A stretch of DNA of 8,726 nucleotides from Desulfobacteraceae bacterium (GTDB lineage: Bacteria; Desulfobacterota; Desulfobacteria; Desulfobacterales; UBA5616), in assembly GCA_030620375.1 (NCBI GenBank), contig JAUXEW010000109.1:1-8726 (forward strand), given 5' to 3'. How positions within the stretch are numbered: the first letter of the stretch is position 1; every line of letters starts with the position of its first letter. Position numbers and translations under genes: made by a program. The notes beneath the pieces were generated by a model. It worked only from the letters and a program-made list of their open reading frames with translations. It was not told where the DNA came from and made no database searches. Below are positions 1 through 5,988 of this stretch, one piece after another.

Positions 1-90
1 AACCGTCCAATTAGGGTTGAAACGCTTCACTAAAGTGCCTGTGCCGCGCTTCAGCCTAGGGCATTTCACCGTATTGAAAATACACTTCAT
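1..90 (-). CDS. Possible 5' part of a small hypothetical protein running off the left edge
   Basis: A minus-strand frame opens with ATG at 90-88 and stays open for 30 codons to the left edge. It reads as a basic peptide with two cysteines (Cys3 and Cys10), starting MKCIFNTVKCPRLK. A GAGGA string (91-95 on the complement) touches the ATG with no spacing, which is too close for a good ribosome binding site. Thirty open codons can easily arise by chance, and an overlapping plus-strand frame is open as well. No family is recognised. It is listed only because the frame is unbroken at the edge. Confidence 0.18.
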   Translation of the reverse strand, partial: MKCIFNTVKCPRLKRGTGTLVKRFNPNWTV

Positions 91-108
91 TCCTCAGGAT
101 TGTTTTAC
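1..108. other. Left-edge stretch with no firm gene
   Basis: No convincing complete gene lies here. A short imperfect palindrome, CACTAAAGTG, is at 28-37 inside the string CTTCACTAAAGTGCC. A related string, CTTCACTACGTGCC, recurs at 225-238 and a third, CTTCGCTAAGTGCT, follows the hydrolase stop at 1146-1159. One minus-strand frame and one plus-strand frame stay open to the left edge, but both are too short to decide coding from this window. Confidence 0.5.
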
Positions 109-126
109 TTGATGGTCTCGTAAAAA

Positions 127-178
127 GTCATCCCCCCGGCCTGCCTGTGCGTCGCCCGCAGACAGGCGAAGGCCGGGG
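127..178. repeat. GC-rich palindrome inside the MITE-like element
   Basis: CCCCGGCC (134-141) pairs with GGCCGGGG (171-178). The inner strings GCCTGT (143-148) and ACAGGC (162-167) extend the stem after a small bulge. It begins with GTCAT at 127-131. This GTCAT-CCCGG style of palindrome is typical of REP-like intergenic repeats. In RNA it would form a long, strong hairpin. Confidence 0.6.
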
Positions 179-248
179 TCCATATCATTCATAAGTTTTT
201 GAAAACACTGGATAGCGCAAAAAGCTTCACTACGTGCCCGGCTTGGCC

Positions 249-281
249 GTCATCCCGGACCCCGATCCGGGACGGAATGAC
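249..281. repeat. Second REP-like palindrome
   Basis: TCCCGGA (253-259) and TCCGGGA (266-272) form a perfect 7-base stem with a 6-base loop. Outer arms GTCAT (249-253) and ATGAC (277-281) can close around it with a bulge. It shares the GTCAT-plus-CCGG design with the palindrome at 127-178. The run of A just after it (283-287) gives no T-tract on the plus strand, so it is not a typical plus-strand terminator. Confidence 0.6.
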
Positions 282-380
282 AAAAAAGGACGTTTTTTGG
301 CTTTTTACGAGAGGGTCAAACCGGGGTTGATAATTTGCCGGAAAAATCGGTAAGGATTACCAAGAGGGGGGTATGGTTTC

Positions 381-1142
381 ATGCTGAAAAAATTCATGAA
401 AATCACGGTTGACGGGCGTTCTTATAATATCGCCACTTGCCTTCGGACCCGGTCTAAAGATCTTTTAATTTTTTTACATGGTCTGGGCTGCTCAAAAGAA
501 AATTTCAGGCATGTATGGAATCGCGCGGAATTTGAAGACCTGTCGTTACTTTCGTTTGATTTTTTAGGATTCGGACAATCCGATAAACCGAAGCACTTTA
601 ACTATAAAATGGAAGAGCAGTCAAAAATTTGCAATAAAATAATTCAATCGTTCCCTGATTTTGACTGGCATATTATCGCTCACAGTATGGGGGGGGCTGT
701 CGGGCTGTTGCTGTCGACCGAGGTAGTTGACCGTATCCATTCTTTTGTAAATCTTGAGGGAAATTTAATCAGCCGGGACTGTTTCACCAGCCGAAAAGCG
801 ATACAAATTTCATTTGAAACATTTATCGATGAGTTTCTTCCTGAATTAAAAGATCGGACGAGGGATAACAAAGCCCAATTGGATGATCTGGAACGGTCAT
901 CACCGGAAGCGTATTATAAAAGTTGTAAATCGCTGGTTTATTGGTCTGATAACGGCAAACTTTTAGATAAATTTAAGTCCATGATGTGTCGTAAGGCATA
1001 TTTTTATGGCGAGCGAAACGCGGAGATAGAGCCGCTTAAACTTCTGGGGGACATTCCGCAGGTTGAAATAGAGCAAAGTGGTCATATGATGATGCTGGAC
1101 AATCCGGACTCCTTTTACTCAAAATTAAAAGATTTTTTGTAA
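381..1142 (+). CDS. Alpha/beta hydrolase fold protein
   Basis: This is a 253-residue, probably cytoplasmic hydrolase of the alpha/beta fold, a usual length for the family. HGLG at 33-36 is the oxyanion-hole motif after the first core strand. AHSMGG at 100-105 is the nucleophile elbow with Ser102, with Ala where the first Gly of GxSxG usually is. SGHMM places the catalytic His at 235. The usual acid position, in GERNAE after the seventh strand, holds Asn213 instead of Asp. Glu126 in NLEGN, after the sixth strand, could supply the acid, as is known for some haloalkane dehalogenases. No signal peptide is seen. The ATG at 381 has a G-rich ribosome binding site (AAGAGGGGGG, 362-371) nine bases upstream. 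Substrate is unknown: an ester, lactone or thioester is possible. It could be the first gene of a transcript that includes the PilZ/GNAT gene, but the 362-base spacer makes this uncertain. Confidence 0.88.
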   Translation: MLKKFMKITVDGRSYNIATCLRTRSKDLLIFLHGLGCSKENFRHVWNRAEFEDLSLLSFDFLGFGQSDKPKHFNYKMEEQSKICNKIIQSFPDFDWHIIAHSMGGAVGLLLSTEVVDRIHSFVNLEGNLISRDCFTSRKAIQISFETFIDEFLPELKDRTRDNKAQLDDLERSSPEAYYKSCKSLVYWSDNGKLLDKFKSMMCRKAYFYGERNAEIEPLKLLGDIPQVEIEQSGHMMMLDNPDSFYSKLKDFL

Positions 1143-1156
1143 CACTTCGCTAAGTG
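1143..1156 (+). terminator. Small hairpin directly after the hydrolase stop codon
   Basis: CACTT (1143-1147) and AAGTG (1152-1156) make a 5-base stem with loop CGCT, starting on the base after the TAA. The stem is short and only a weak T-tract (CTTTACG) follows, so efficient intrinsic termination is doubtful. It resembles the CTTCACTAAAGTGC string near 25-38 and may be a decayed repeat rather than a terminator. Confidence 0.3.
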
Positions 1157-1222
1157 CTTTACGTCAAAAGGATTAAAATAGCTCATCAGGAAGTTTAAAA
1201 CAGATTCTATTTGATTGTGATA

Positions 1223-1241
1223 CCCCGCTGCTTTAGCGAGG
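1223..1241. repeat. GC hairpin CCCCGCT-GCTTT-AGCGAGG
   Basis: CGCT (1226-1229) pairs with AGCG (1235-1238) across a 5-base loop. After one C/A mismatch, CC (1223-1224) pairs with GG (1240-1241). The GC-rich stem stands out in an AT-rich spacer. No T-tract follows on the plus strand. It may be a dispersed repeat unit or an attenuating structure. Confidence 0.4.
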
Positions 1242-1251
1242 AGATTCATTC

Positions 1252-1271
1252 TTAAATGGCTCGTCATTTAA
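1252..1271. repeat. Perfect 7-base inverted repeat TTAAATG / CATTTAA
   Basis: TTAAATG (1252-1258) and CATTTAA (1265-1271) are exact reverse complements separated by six bases. It lies about 35 bases upstream of the TTGACA string. This size and position fit an operator-like site for a dimeric regulator, or a weak RNA hairpin. The sequence alone does not decide. Confidence 0.35.
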
Positions 1272-1305
1272 CCGTAAAATTGCTGAAAGCAGGATGTATT
1301 ACTGC

Positions 1306-1334
1306 TTGACACGCAACATTCAGTTTGTTATTCG
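1306..1334 (+). promoter_or_regulatory. Candidate sigma-70 type promoter for the PilZ/GNAT gene
   Basis: A perfect -35 hexamer TTGACA lies at 1306-1311. At the ideal 17-base spacing the -10 position (1329-1334) reads TATTCG, matching the consensus at only three positions. The strong -35 and AT-rich downstream DNA make it the best promoter candidate in the spacer. It implies a leader of about 160 bases. Confidence 0.3.
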
Positions 1335-1493
1335 TTATTTAAGAATTATTTCTATCTACCATCTTATCTATCAAATCTTACACTCAATAAATTAAAAAAT
1401 GGGAGAATAAAACGGATTTTATCCCCAGTAGTTCGCCAGAACCAAAACCGTTTTACCCAAGAGCCCTTTAAAATTCCTTCCTCTGTCTTAAGT

Positions 1494-1500
1494 GGTGGAG
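1494..1500 (+). promoter_or_regulatory. Ribosome binding site GGTGGAG of the PilZ/GNAT gene
   Basis: GGTGGAG ends four bases before a GTG at 1505 and thirteen bases before an in-frame ATG at 1514. Neither spacing is ideal. The start is therefore GTG 1505 or ATG 1514, a difference of three residues. An ATG at 1501 is in another frame and soon meets a stop. Confidence 0.5.
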
Positions 1501-1504
1501 ATGT

Positions 1505-3580
1505 GTGAGAATAATGGAGAACGAGCGTAAAATTTCTCGGCTAAATGGCAACCACGGAGATGACGAAAGCCTTATTAATAAAAAACAGGTCCGTAAACGC
1601 CATTTGATAAACAAACTGAATTACATCAATTTTCAAGATGGAACAATTCTGATAAATTTCAGACACGTCAAATACAATCAGAGAATTTCCCTTCAAGCAA
1701 AACCGATGCCGTGCCGCGGCGATGAATTGGAGTGTATTTGGCTGGATACCGAAAAAGAAAAATATCATCAGCTATCGGCTTATGAATTCCAGGAGATTCA
1801 GATTGCCAATGGTCGAAACATGTTGGTGATAACCCCGGATGATATCCGTATTAACGAGCAAGGGGTCAATCTCCTTCTTCCGGAGACCTGTTATGAAGTT
1901 GGTTCGCGGAAACAGAGACGGCATCTCTGCAAAGGGATAACCGTTCAGCTGATTCAAAGCAGTGCTTCTTTTTCAGGAGAACTTGTTGATTTCAGTACGG
2001 CTTCCTTTCGCGTGCAAGTCTCAGTCGTCCCCCCACAGACTTTTTCATGGATTGATCCTGAATCAAGTGTAAATCTGATTCTCTCTGACGATCATGAGAT
2101 GCTTTATGCCGGGGAATGCAAGATAATTCAATACACGGAAGGCCGTAAAACTAGAAATTATGTGGTTGAACCCTTAAACAGTGAAGTTAGGCGGTTTAAG
2201 CCCAAGGATTTTCGTACCGAACGTCAAGAACTGGTCCCATCGCCCCATATTTTTTTTCTGCACCCTTTTACCCATAAGCCGACCACCTTAAAAATCATTG
2301 ACCTGTCAGGATCCGGTTTTTCAGTAGAAGAAGACAAAGAAAGGGCGGTACTTATACCGGGAATGATTATTCCTAAACTGGAGCTCAATTTTTGGAACAG
2401 CTTTAGAGCCGATTGTAAGGTTCAAGTGATTCATCATAATGTTCAGGAAGCAGAAAAAAATTGTGATTCAATTAAATGCGGTGTGGCCATATTAGATATG
2501 GATCTTGAAGAACACAGCAGGCTATTGTCATTACTTCATCAGGCAACAGACGGCAAGTCTTATCTCTGTAACGCCGTCGATTTGGACGACCTTTGGCGGT
2601 TCTTTTTTGAATCCGGGCTTATTTATCCGGAAAAATATGAGTTTATTCAGGCAAACAAGGACAAAATTAAAGCCACTTATAGTAAAATATACAATGAATC
2701 CCCGAAAATCGCCAGGCATTTCATATACCAGGACAAAGACGAGATTCTGGGCCATCTGGCGATGATCCGTTTTTATGAAAGATCCTGGATGATTCAACAT
2801 CATGCTGCCAACAATTCCGTCTCAGCCCAGGCTGCATTTGGCGTATTGAACCAGATCAGTCGATTTATTAACGAATCACACAGTCTTTTTTCCGTCCAAA
2901 TGGATTCTGTCTTTTGTTATTTCAGACCCGACAATAAATTTCCTAACCGGGTTTTTGGAGGCGTTGCAGCAAATACTGACGATCCTAAAAGATGTTCGCT
3001 GGATTCCTTTTCCTATTTTCATCACCAAAAATCGTCACAGAATGAAACGGATTTAAAAAAACCGTGGCGATTAATGACAATTCAGCCGGAAGACCTTGTT
3101 GAATTACGGAATTTTTACGAAAGCGTGTCCGGCGGCCTTATCCTAAAAGCGCTGGAACTCATGCCGGATTGTGTAGAACTGGGTGATCTTCCTGATGAGT
3201 ATCGTCGTTTGGGTTTTAAAAGGGAAAAGCACGTTTTTTCTCTCAAAAAAGAAAACAGCTTAAAGGCCGTTGCCTTGTTAAATATTTCCGATATCGGGCT
3301 AAACTTATCGGATATAACCAGCAGTATCCATATTTTTGTGCTTGATCCGGAGGATCTTTCACCAGCGGTTCTTAATTCAATGCTTTCGGCACTTTCAGAA
3401 AAATTTGATCAGGATGTTATTCCCGTCCTCCTCTATCCGGTATCTTATTCTGAAAAACAGCGAATACCTTATGAGAAATTATACAATCTTTGGGTGCTGG
3501 ATGCTCAGCATTTGGATCAATACTTCAAGTATTTGGATCGGCTTTTCAAAAGGCTCAACTCTTTAAAAGCACGTCGGTAA
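1505..3580 (+). CDS. PilZ-like and GNAT-like acyltransferase fusion protein
   Basis: This 691-residue protein lacks a signal peptide or membrane segment and is probably cytoplasmic. Residues about 35-130 form an N-terminal beta-rich region. A first PilZ-like segment (about 135-225) has the arginine motif RKQRR (135-139), but its second motif reads DFSTAS (162-167), with Ser for the usual Gly. A second PilZ-like segment (about 236-345) has a good DLSGSG (266-271), but its arginines are RTER (237-240), one residue closer than RxxxR. PilZ domains normally bind cyclic di-GMP, so binding here is uncertain. From about 355 the protein resembles a GNAT-type acyltransferase, with strand-like FIYQDKDEILGHLAMIRFYE (406-425), WMIQHHAA (428-435), YFRPDNKFPNRVFGG (472-486) and a GNAT-style YRRLGFK (566-572). 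The last 110 residues are of unclear function. The fusion suggests transfer of an acyl group under cyclic di-GMP control, which is inference. Substrate is unknown. Confidence 0.8.
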   Translation: MRIMENERKISRLNGNHGDDESLINKKQVRKRHLINKLNYINFQDGTILINFRHVKYNQRISLQAKPMPCRGDELECIWLDTEKEKYHQLSAYEFQEIQIANGRNMLVITPDDIRINEQGVNLLLPETCYEVGSRKQRRHLCKGITVQLIQSSASFSGELVDFSTASFRVQVSVVPPQTFSWIDPESSVNLILSDDHEMLYAGECKIIQYTEGRKTRNYVVEPLNSEVRRFKPKDFRTERQELVPSPHIFFLHPFTHKPTTLKIIDLSGSGFSVEEDKERAVLIPGMIIPKLELNFWNSFRADCKVQVIHHNVQEAEKNCDSIKCGVAILDMDLEEHSRLLSLLHQATDGKSYLCNAVDLDDLWRFFFESGLIYPEKYEFIQANKDKIKATYSKIYNESPKIARHFIYQDKDEILGHLAMIRFYERSWMIQHHAANNSVSAQAAFGVLNQISRFINESHSLFSVQMDSVFCYFRPDNKFPNRVFGGVAANTDDPKRCSLDSFSYFHHQKSSQNETDLKKPWRLMTIQPEDLVELRNFYESVSGGLILKALELMPDCVELGDLPDEYRRLGFKREKHVFSLKKENSLKAVALLNISDIGLNLSDITSSIHIFVLDPEDLSPAVLNSMLSALSEKFDQDVIPVLLYPVSYSEKQRIPYEKLYNLWVLDAQHLDQYFKYLDRLFKRLNSLKARR

Positions 3581-3608
3581 AAATGAGCCGTTTACCGGTA
3601 TCACCGAC
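3573..3608. terminator. Candidate two-way terminator between convergent genes
   Basis: CGGTAAA (3575-3581) and TTTACCG (3591-3597) form a perfect 7-base stem with a 9-base loop, and the left arm includes the TAA stop of the PilZ/GNAT gene. A wider competing pair, GTCGGT (3573-3578) with ACCGAC (3603-3608), encloses it. The structure sits in the 34-base gap before the minus-strand methyltransferase stop. Neither strand has a strong T-tract, so true rho-independent termination is not shown. Confidence 0.45.
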
Positions 3609-3614
3609 ATGAGG

Positions 3615-4424
3615 TCATTGTAAAGGCTTTCGTCCCCTACATGAGATTAGCGGCGTATAGGTGAATCTTCTCGGGTCGGTGAAAAAATTATTAAATTCAT
3701 CATGAAATTCTTCATATCCCCCGCTATACTCTTTAAATCGATATCCTAATTGTTTTACCGCGACTTGGGCTTTTTTCCCCCAATTAAAAGCATCAACGTC
3801 TCTCAGGTGACCAAAAATTAAGTGATGGGGGGCCAAATCCACATCAATCTCTTCGTAGCCAAGGTCATAAAGGAAAGAATACAGTTTTCTTCCGGCATAG
3901 GGGTCAAAATCGGCTTGCTTTTGCAATGTGTCCATAATTTCGAAAAGGGTCTTTTCGAGTCTTTTGGGGAGTCCGAAATGGGACAAGCAATTATGATCCA
4001 GATCTGACAGGTGAAGAATTCCTCCGGGTTTTAGAATACGGGAGATATTTTTAACGATTTCAAAACTATTCGATTGATAATATTCCAAAACGAAACGAAC
4101 CCAAATATAATCAAACATTCCCAGATCTTCCAGGGGCTCGCGAATATCCTTGCAAAGGTACTTTATTCCATTTTTTCCATAATGCTGTTTGGCATATTGA
4201 ATTCTGTCCCGGGAGATATCCACACCGACGACATGACCATTCGGCTTCACCAGTTTGTACAGATAATGAGTGGTTTTCCCGGAACCAAATCCCAAATCGG
4301 CCACACGCATACCGGGTTTAATGCCTGCCCACAGCGCCTGTTTTTCAACAACCGCACCGTCCGTTTTCAGGTCAAGGCGAAGTGTTTCATCGCCACTTTC
4401 CATTAAATATCCAGTACCATTCAT
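3615..4424 (-). CDS. Class I SAM-dependent methyltransferase
   Basis: The 269-residue protein has a Rossmann-type methyltransferase core. Motif I is VADLGFGSG at 41-49, with Phe where many relatives have Cys. VVGVDIS at 65-71 gives the acidic residue (Asp69) expected to hold the ribose of S-adenosylmethionine. FDYIWVRFVLEY (104-115) and LKPGG (131-135) follow as the later core motifs. The C-terminal third (about 170-269) is a substrate lid typical of small-molecule or lipid methyltransferases, ending in a basic GRKP. An upstream in-frame ATG at 4451 would add nine residues, but its only GAGG is 16 bases away. The ATG at 4424 has GGTGGGA eight bases upstream and is preferred. It lies 88 bases downstream of the radical SAM gene on the same strand and is probably co-transcribed with it. 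The substrate cannot be named. Confidence 0.85.
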   Translation of the reverse strand: MNGTGYLMESGDETLRLDLKTDGAVVEKQALWAGIKPGMRVADLGFGSGKTTHYLYKLVKPNGHVVGVDISRDRIQYAKQHYGKNGIKYLCKDIREPLEDLGMFDYIWVRFVLEYYQSNSFEIVKNISRILKPGGILHLSDLDHNCLSHFGLPKRLEKTLFEIMDTLQKQADFDPYAGRKLYSFLYDLGYEEIDVDLAPHHLIFGHLRDVDAFNWGKKAQVAVKQLGYRFKEYSGGYEEFHDEFNNFFTDPRRFTYTPLISCRGRKPLQ

Positions 4425-4432
4425 AGTAAAAA

Positions 4433-4439
4433 TCCCACC
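4433..4439 (-). promoter_or_regulatory. Ribosome binding site that favours the inner methyltransferase start
   Basis: On the minus strand this reads GGTGGGA, eight bases before the ATG at 4424. The core GGTGG has one mismatch to GGAGG. The alternative start at 4451 has no site at normal spacing. Confidence 0.5.
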
Positions 4440-4512
4440 GGTGCTTCGCATTTTGCAATGAGTGAAACCTCAATTGAGCAAAAAATATATATACCATGGA
4501 CCGGTTTTATAT

Positions 4513-5886
4513 TCAATGCCGATATTTCTTTTTTAGTCCGGGTCTTTTAGAAAAATAGTAATTATCAGATTCTCGGAATGCTTTGCGGTAAGATAGGTTG
4601 AATTTGTATGCAATGGCGGTGGTGATGAGACTTTTTGTGGTGGCAAGGGTTGAAAGCGTCCTTTTAACGGTTTCCCAAAAGCTGAAATAACGCTTTTTTA
4701 AATAGGCATACCCCTCATAAATTTCTTCTATAGACATTTGCGCCGGTTTAAAAAGAATCCTTGAAAAGCGGTAATCATCCCAGGCTTGGGGAAAGTTTTG
4801 CTCCAACATCCGGTTCTCCTCATGTATGGTTTTCCAGAGCCGCGTGCCGGGTAAGGGAGTGAGCTTGGTAAGTTGAAGAACATCGATGTGTGAAGATTTG
4901 ATAAAATCCAATGTAGTTTGGAATACAGAGATGTCTTCTTCATCACTTCCCACTACAAACGCCCCCAGAAAAAGAATTCCCGCCTTTCGAATGCTTGTAA
5001 TCAGTTTTTTGTATTGATTTTGCTGAAGTCGCTTCAGATTGACGTTTTTGCCGTAAGATTGGAGGGTTTTGGGGTTTACGGACTCCATACCAACGAAGAC
5101 GATTTTAAGTCCGGCTTTAGCGGCTATCTTTAAGAGTTCATCATCTTCCCCGAATTGGATGGATGCTTGTGCAAAAAAAACCTTTTTAATATCCTTCTCG
5201 ATGACTTGTGCAAAAAAAGCCCGAGTCCATTCCAGGTCTTCTTTTCCGTATCCGATGATATTGTCATCCGTCAGCAAGATCTTTTTTTGCGGGATTTGCT
5301 CAAGTTCCTCTATTACGGAGTCCAGCGGACGTCTTCGGAATCGCCTTCCATTAAAAGCAGTAACGGAGCAAAAGGAGCAATTCATCGGGCATCCGCGGGA
5401 AGTCTGTAGACTTCCCCACTGATAATACGGATTCTTGTGAATGTCGCGACGAGGGATCGGTAGATTTTTTAAATCGGCCCATTCACCAACGTATTGCTTC
5501 TTAAGTTGTCCGGATTCAAAATCCTTAAGAACCTTAGGCCAGGTGGTTTCAGCCTCTCCAATGACTACCGAATCACAATAATTAAGTGCTTCTTCAGGCA
5601 TCATGGACACATGGATGCCGCCCATGACGGTAGGAATGCCTTTTTTGCGATAGATTTGAGAAATTTGATAAGCACGGTGAACTGAAGCAGTATAAGCCGT
5701 TATGCCGACGATATCGGCTTTGCGATACATAAAAGGCTCAATATTTTCATCGATGACTTCTATCTGATAATGCGGTGGCGTCATTGCCGCCAGGTATGGC
5801 AAGTTCAATGGCGGGAAAGCCGTGGAACGGATGTTGCCGAGTCCTTTATAGAGATTGGAGGGATTGATAAGCAGGAGGTGTGGCAT
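4513..5886 (-). CDS. B12-binding-type radical SAM protein
   Basis: The 457-residue protein has an N-terminal cobalamin-binding-like Rossmann domain (about 1-140), with LLLINPS at 4-10, ADIVGITAYT at 57-66 and MGGIHVSMMPEEA at 88-100. The DxHxxG motif that supplies a lower cobalt ligand is not seen, as in the BchE and hopanoid (HpnP/HpnJ) type. The radical SAM core has CPMNCSFC at 166-173, so Cys166, Cys170 and Cys173 hold the [4Fe-4S] cluster. FVGMESV (264-270) and LTPLPGTRLW (342-351) are usual later core elements. The C-terminal 90 residues resemble the tail found in hopanoid-type relatives and are aromatic and basic, which may favour membrane contact. An upstream TTG at 5961 would add 25 residues, but the ATG at 5886 has AAGGAG just upstream and the cobalamin fold starts there. 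Methylation or another radical reaction on an unactivated carbon of a lipid-like substrate is likely. The exact product is unknown. Confidence 0.85.
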   Translation of the reverse strand: MPHLLLINPSNLYKGLGNIRSTAFPPLNLPYLAAMTPPHYQIEVIDENIEPFMYRKADIVGITAYTASVHRAYQISQIYRKKGIPTVMGGIHVSMMPEEALNYCDSVVIGEAETTWPKVLKDFESGQLKKQYVGEWADLKNLPIPRRDIHKNPYYQWGSLQTSRGCPMNCSFCSVTAFNGRRFRRRPLDSVIEELEQIPQKKILLTDDNIIGYGKEDLEWTRAFFAQVIEKDIKKVFFAQASIQFGEDDELLKIAAKAGLKIVFVGMESVNPKTLQSYGKNVNLKRLQQNQYKKLITSIRKAGILFLGAFVVGSDEEDISVFQTTLDFIKSSHIDVLQLTKLTPLPGTRLWKTIHEENRMLEQNFPQAWDDYRFSRILFKPAQMSIEEIYEGYAYLKKRYFSFWETVKRTLSTLATTKSLITTAIAYKFNLSYRKAFRESDNYYFSKRPGLKKKYRH

Positions 5887-5988
5887 TGGTCTCCTTGTCG
5901 GCGTTAAGCAAAAATTAATACTTTCCAAAGGTCTCAAATAACGGTATAAACTCAAAAACAATCCGGCCGGAGTTTAAGAAGAAGAAAA
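5887..5988 (-). other. Spacer between kinase and radical SAM gene, with a perfect palindrome
   Basis: The 102-base gap follows the kinase stop. TCCGGCCGGA at 5962-5971 is a perfect 10-base palindrome. On the minus strand it is followed by TTGTTTTTGAG, so a weak terminator or attenuator is possible, although the palindrome leaves little room for a loop. It could equally be a dimeric-protein site. No convincing promoter was found in the gap. Confidence 0.4.
5891..5896 (-). promoter_or_regulatory. Ribosome binding site AAGGAG of the radical SAM gene
   Basis: The minus strand reads AAGGAG four bases before the ATG at 5886. It is the strongest ribosome binding site in the window and decides the start against the TTG at 5961. 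Confidence 0.7.

Larger units (their letters stand above)
109..319. mobile_element. MITE-like element with terminal inverted repeats
   Basis: TCTCGTAAAAAG at 116-127 is matched exactly by its reverse complement CTTTTTACGAGA at 301-312. After a three-base mismatch the match resumes with TTGA (109-112) against TCAA (316-319), so the termini agree at 16 of 19 positions. The enclosed DNA has no coding frame of note and carries two GC-rich palindromes. Small size, terminal inverted repeats and no transposase fit a non-autonomous miniature element or a composite REP-like intergenic repeat. No clear target-site duplication is visible. It lies about 60 bases upstream of the alpha/beta hydrolase and could affect that gene's transcription. 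Confidence 0.55.
1157..1493. other. Hairpin-rich intergenic region between the hydrolase and the PilZ/GNAT gene
   Basis: This AT-rich spacer has no convincing reading frame. It holds two further hairpins (1223-1241 and 1252-1271) and a good -35-like TTGACA at 1306. The stretch from about 1340 to 1490 is very AT-rich and shows no clear structure. It would serve as a long 5' leader if transcription of the downstream gene starts near 1340. Confidence 0.6.

Noticed and set aside
2..112. Plus-strand frame open from the left edge to TGA at 110-112
   Set aside because: About 36 codons with no recognisable protein pattern, overlapping an equally open minus-strand frame and the start of the repeat element.
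327..356. TTGATA followed by TAAGGA as a promoter for the hydrolase
   Set aside because: The -10 match is poor, and transcription would begin inside the ribosome binding site.
1223..1271. Riboswitch in the spacer before the PilZ/GNAT gene
   Set aside because: Only separate simple hairpins are visible. No conserved riboswitch core, such as a cobalamin or cyclic di-GMP type, was recognised.
2531..2803. Minus-strand 90-codon frame inside the PilZ/GNAT gene
   Set aside because: Shadow of a real gene on the other strand, with no domain recognised.
4074..4406. Plus-strand 110-codon frame opposite the methyltransferase
   Set aside because: It lies wholly antisense to a gene with clear methyltransferase motifs and has no recognisable domain.
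5069..5422. Plus-strand 117-codon frame opposite the radical SAM gene
   Set aside because: Antisense to the conserved radical SAM core. Its composition is that expected from a complement of coding DNA.
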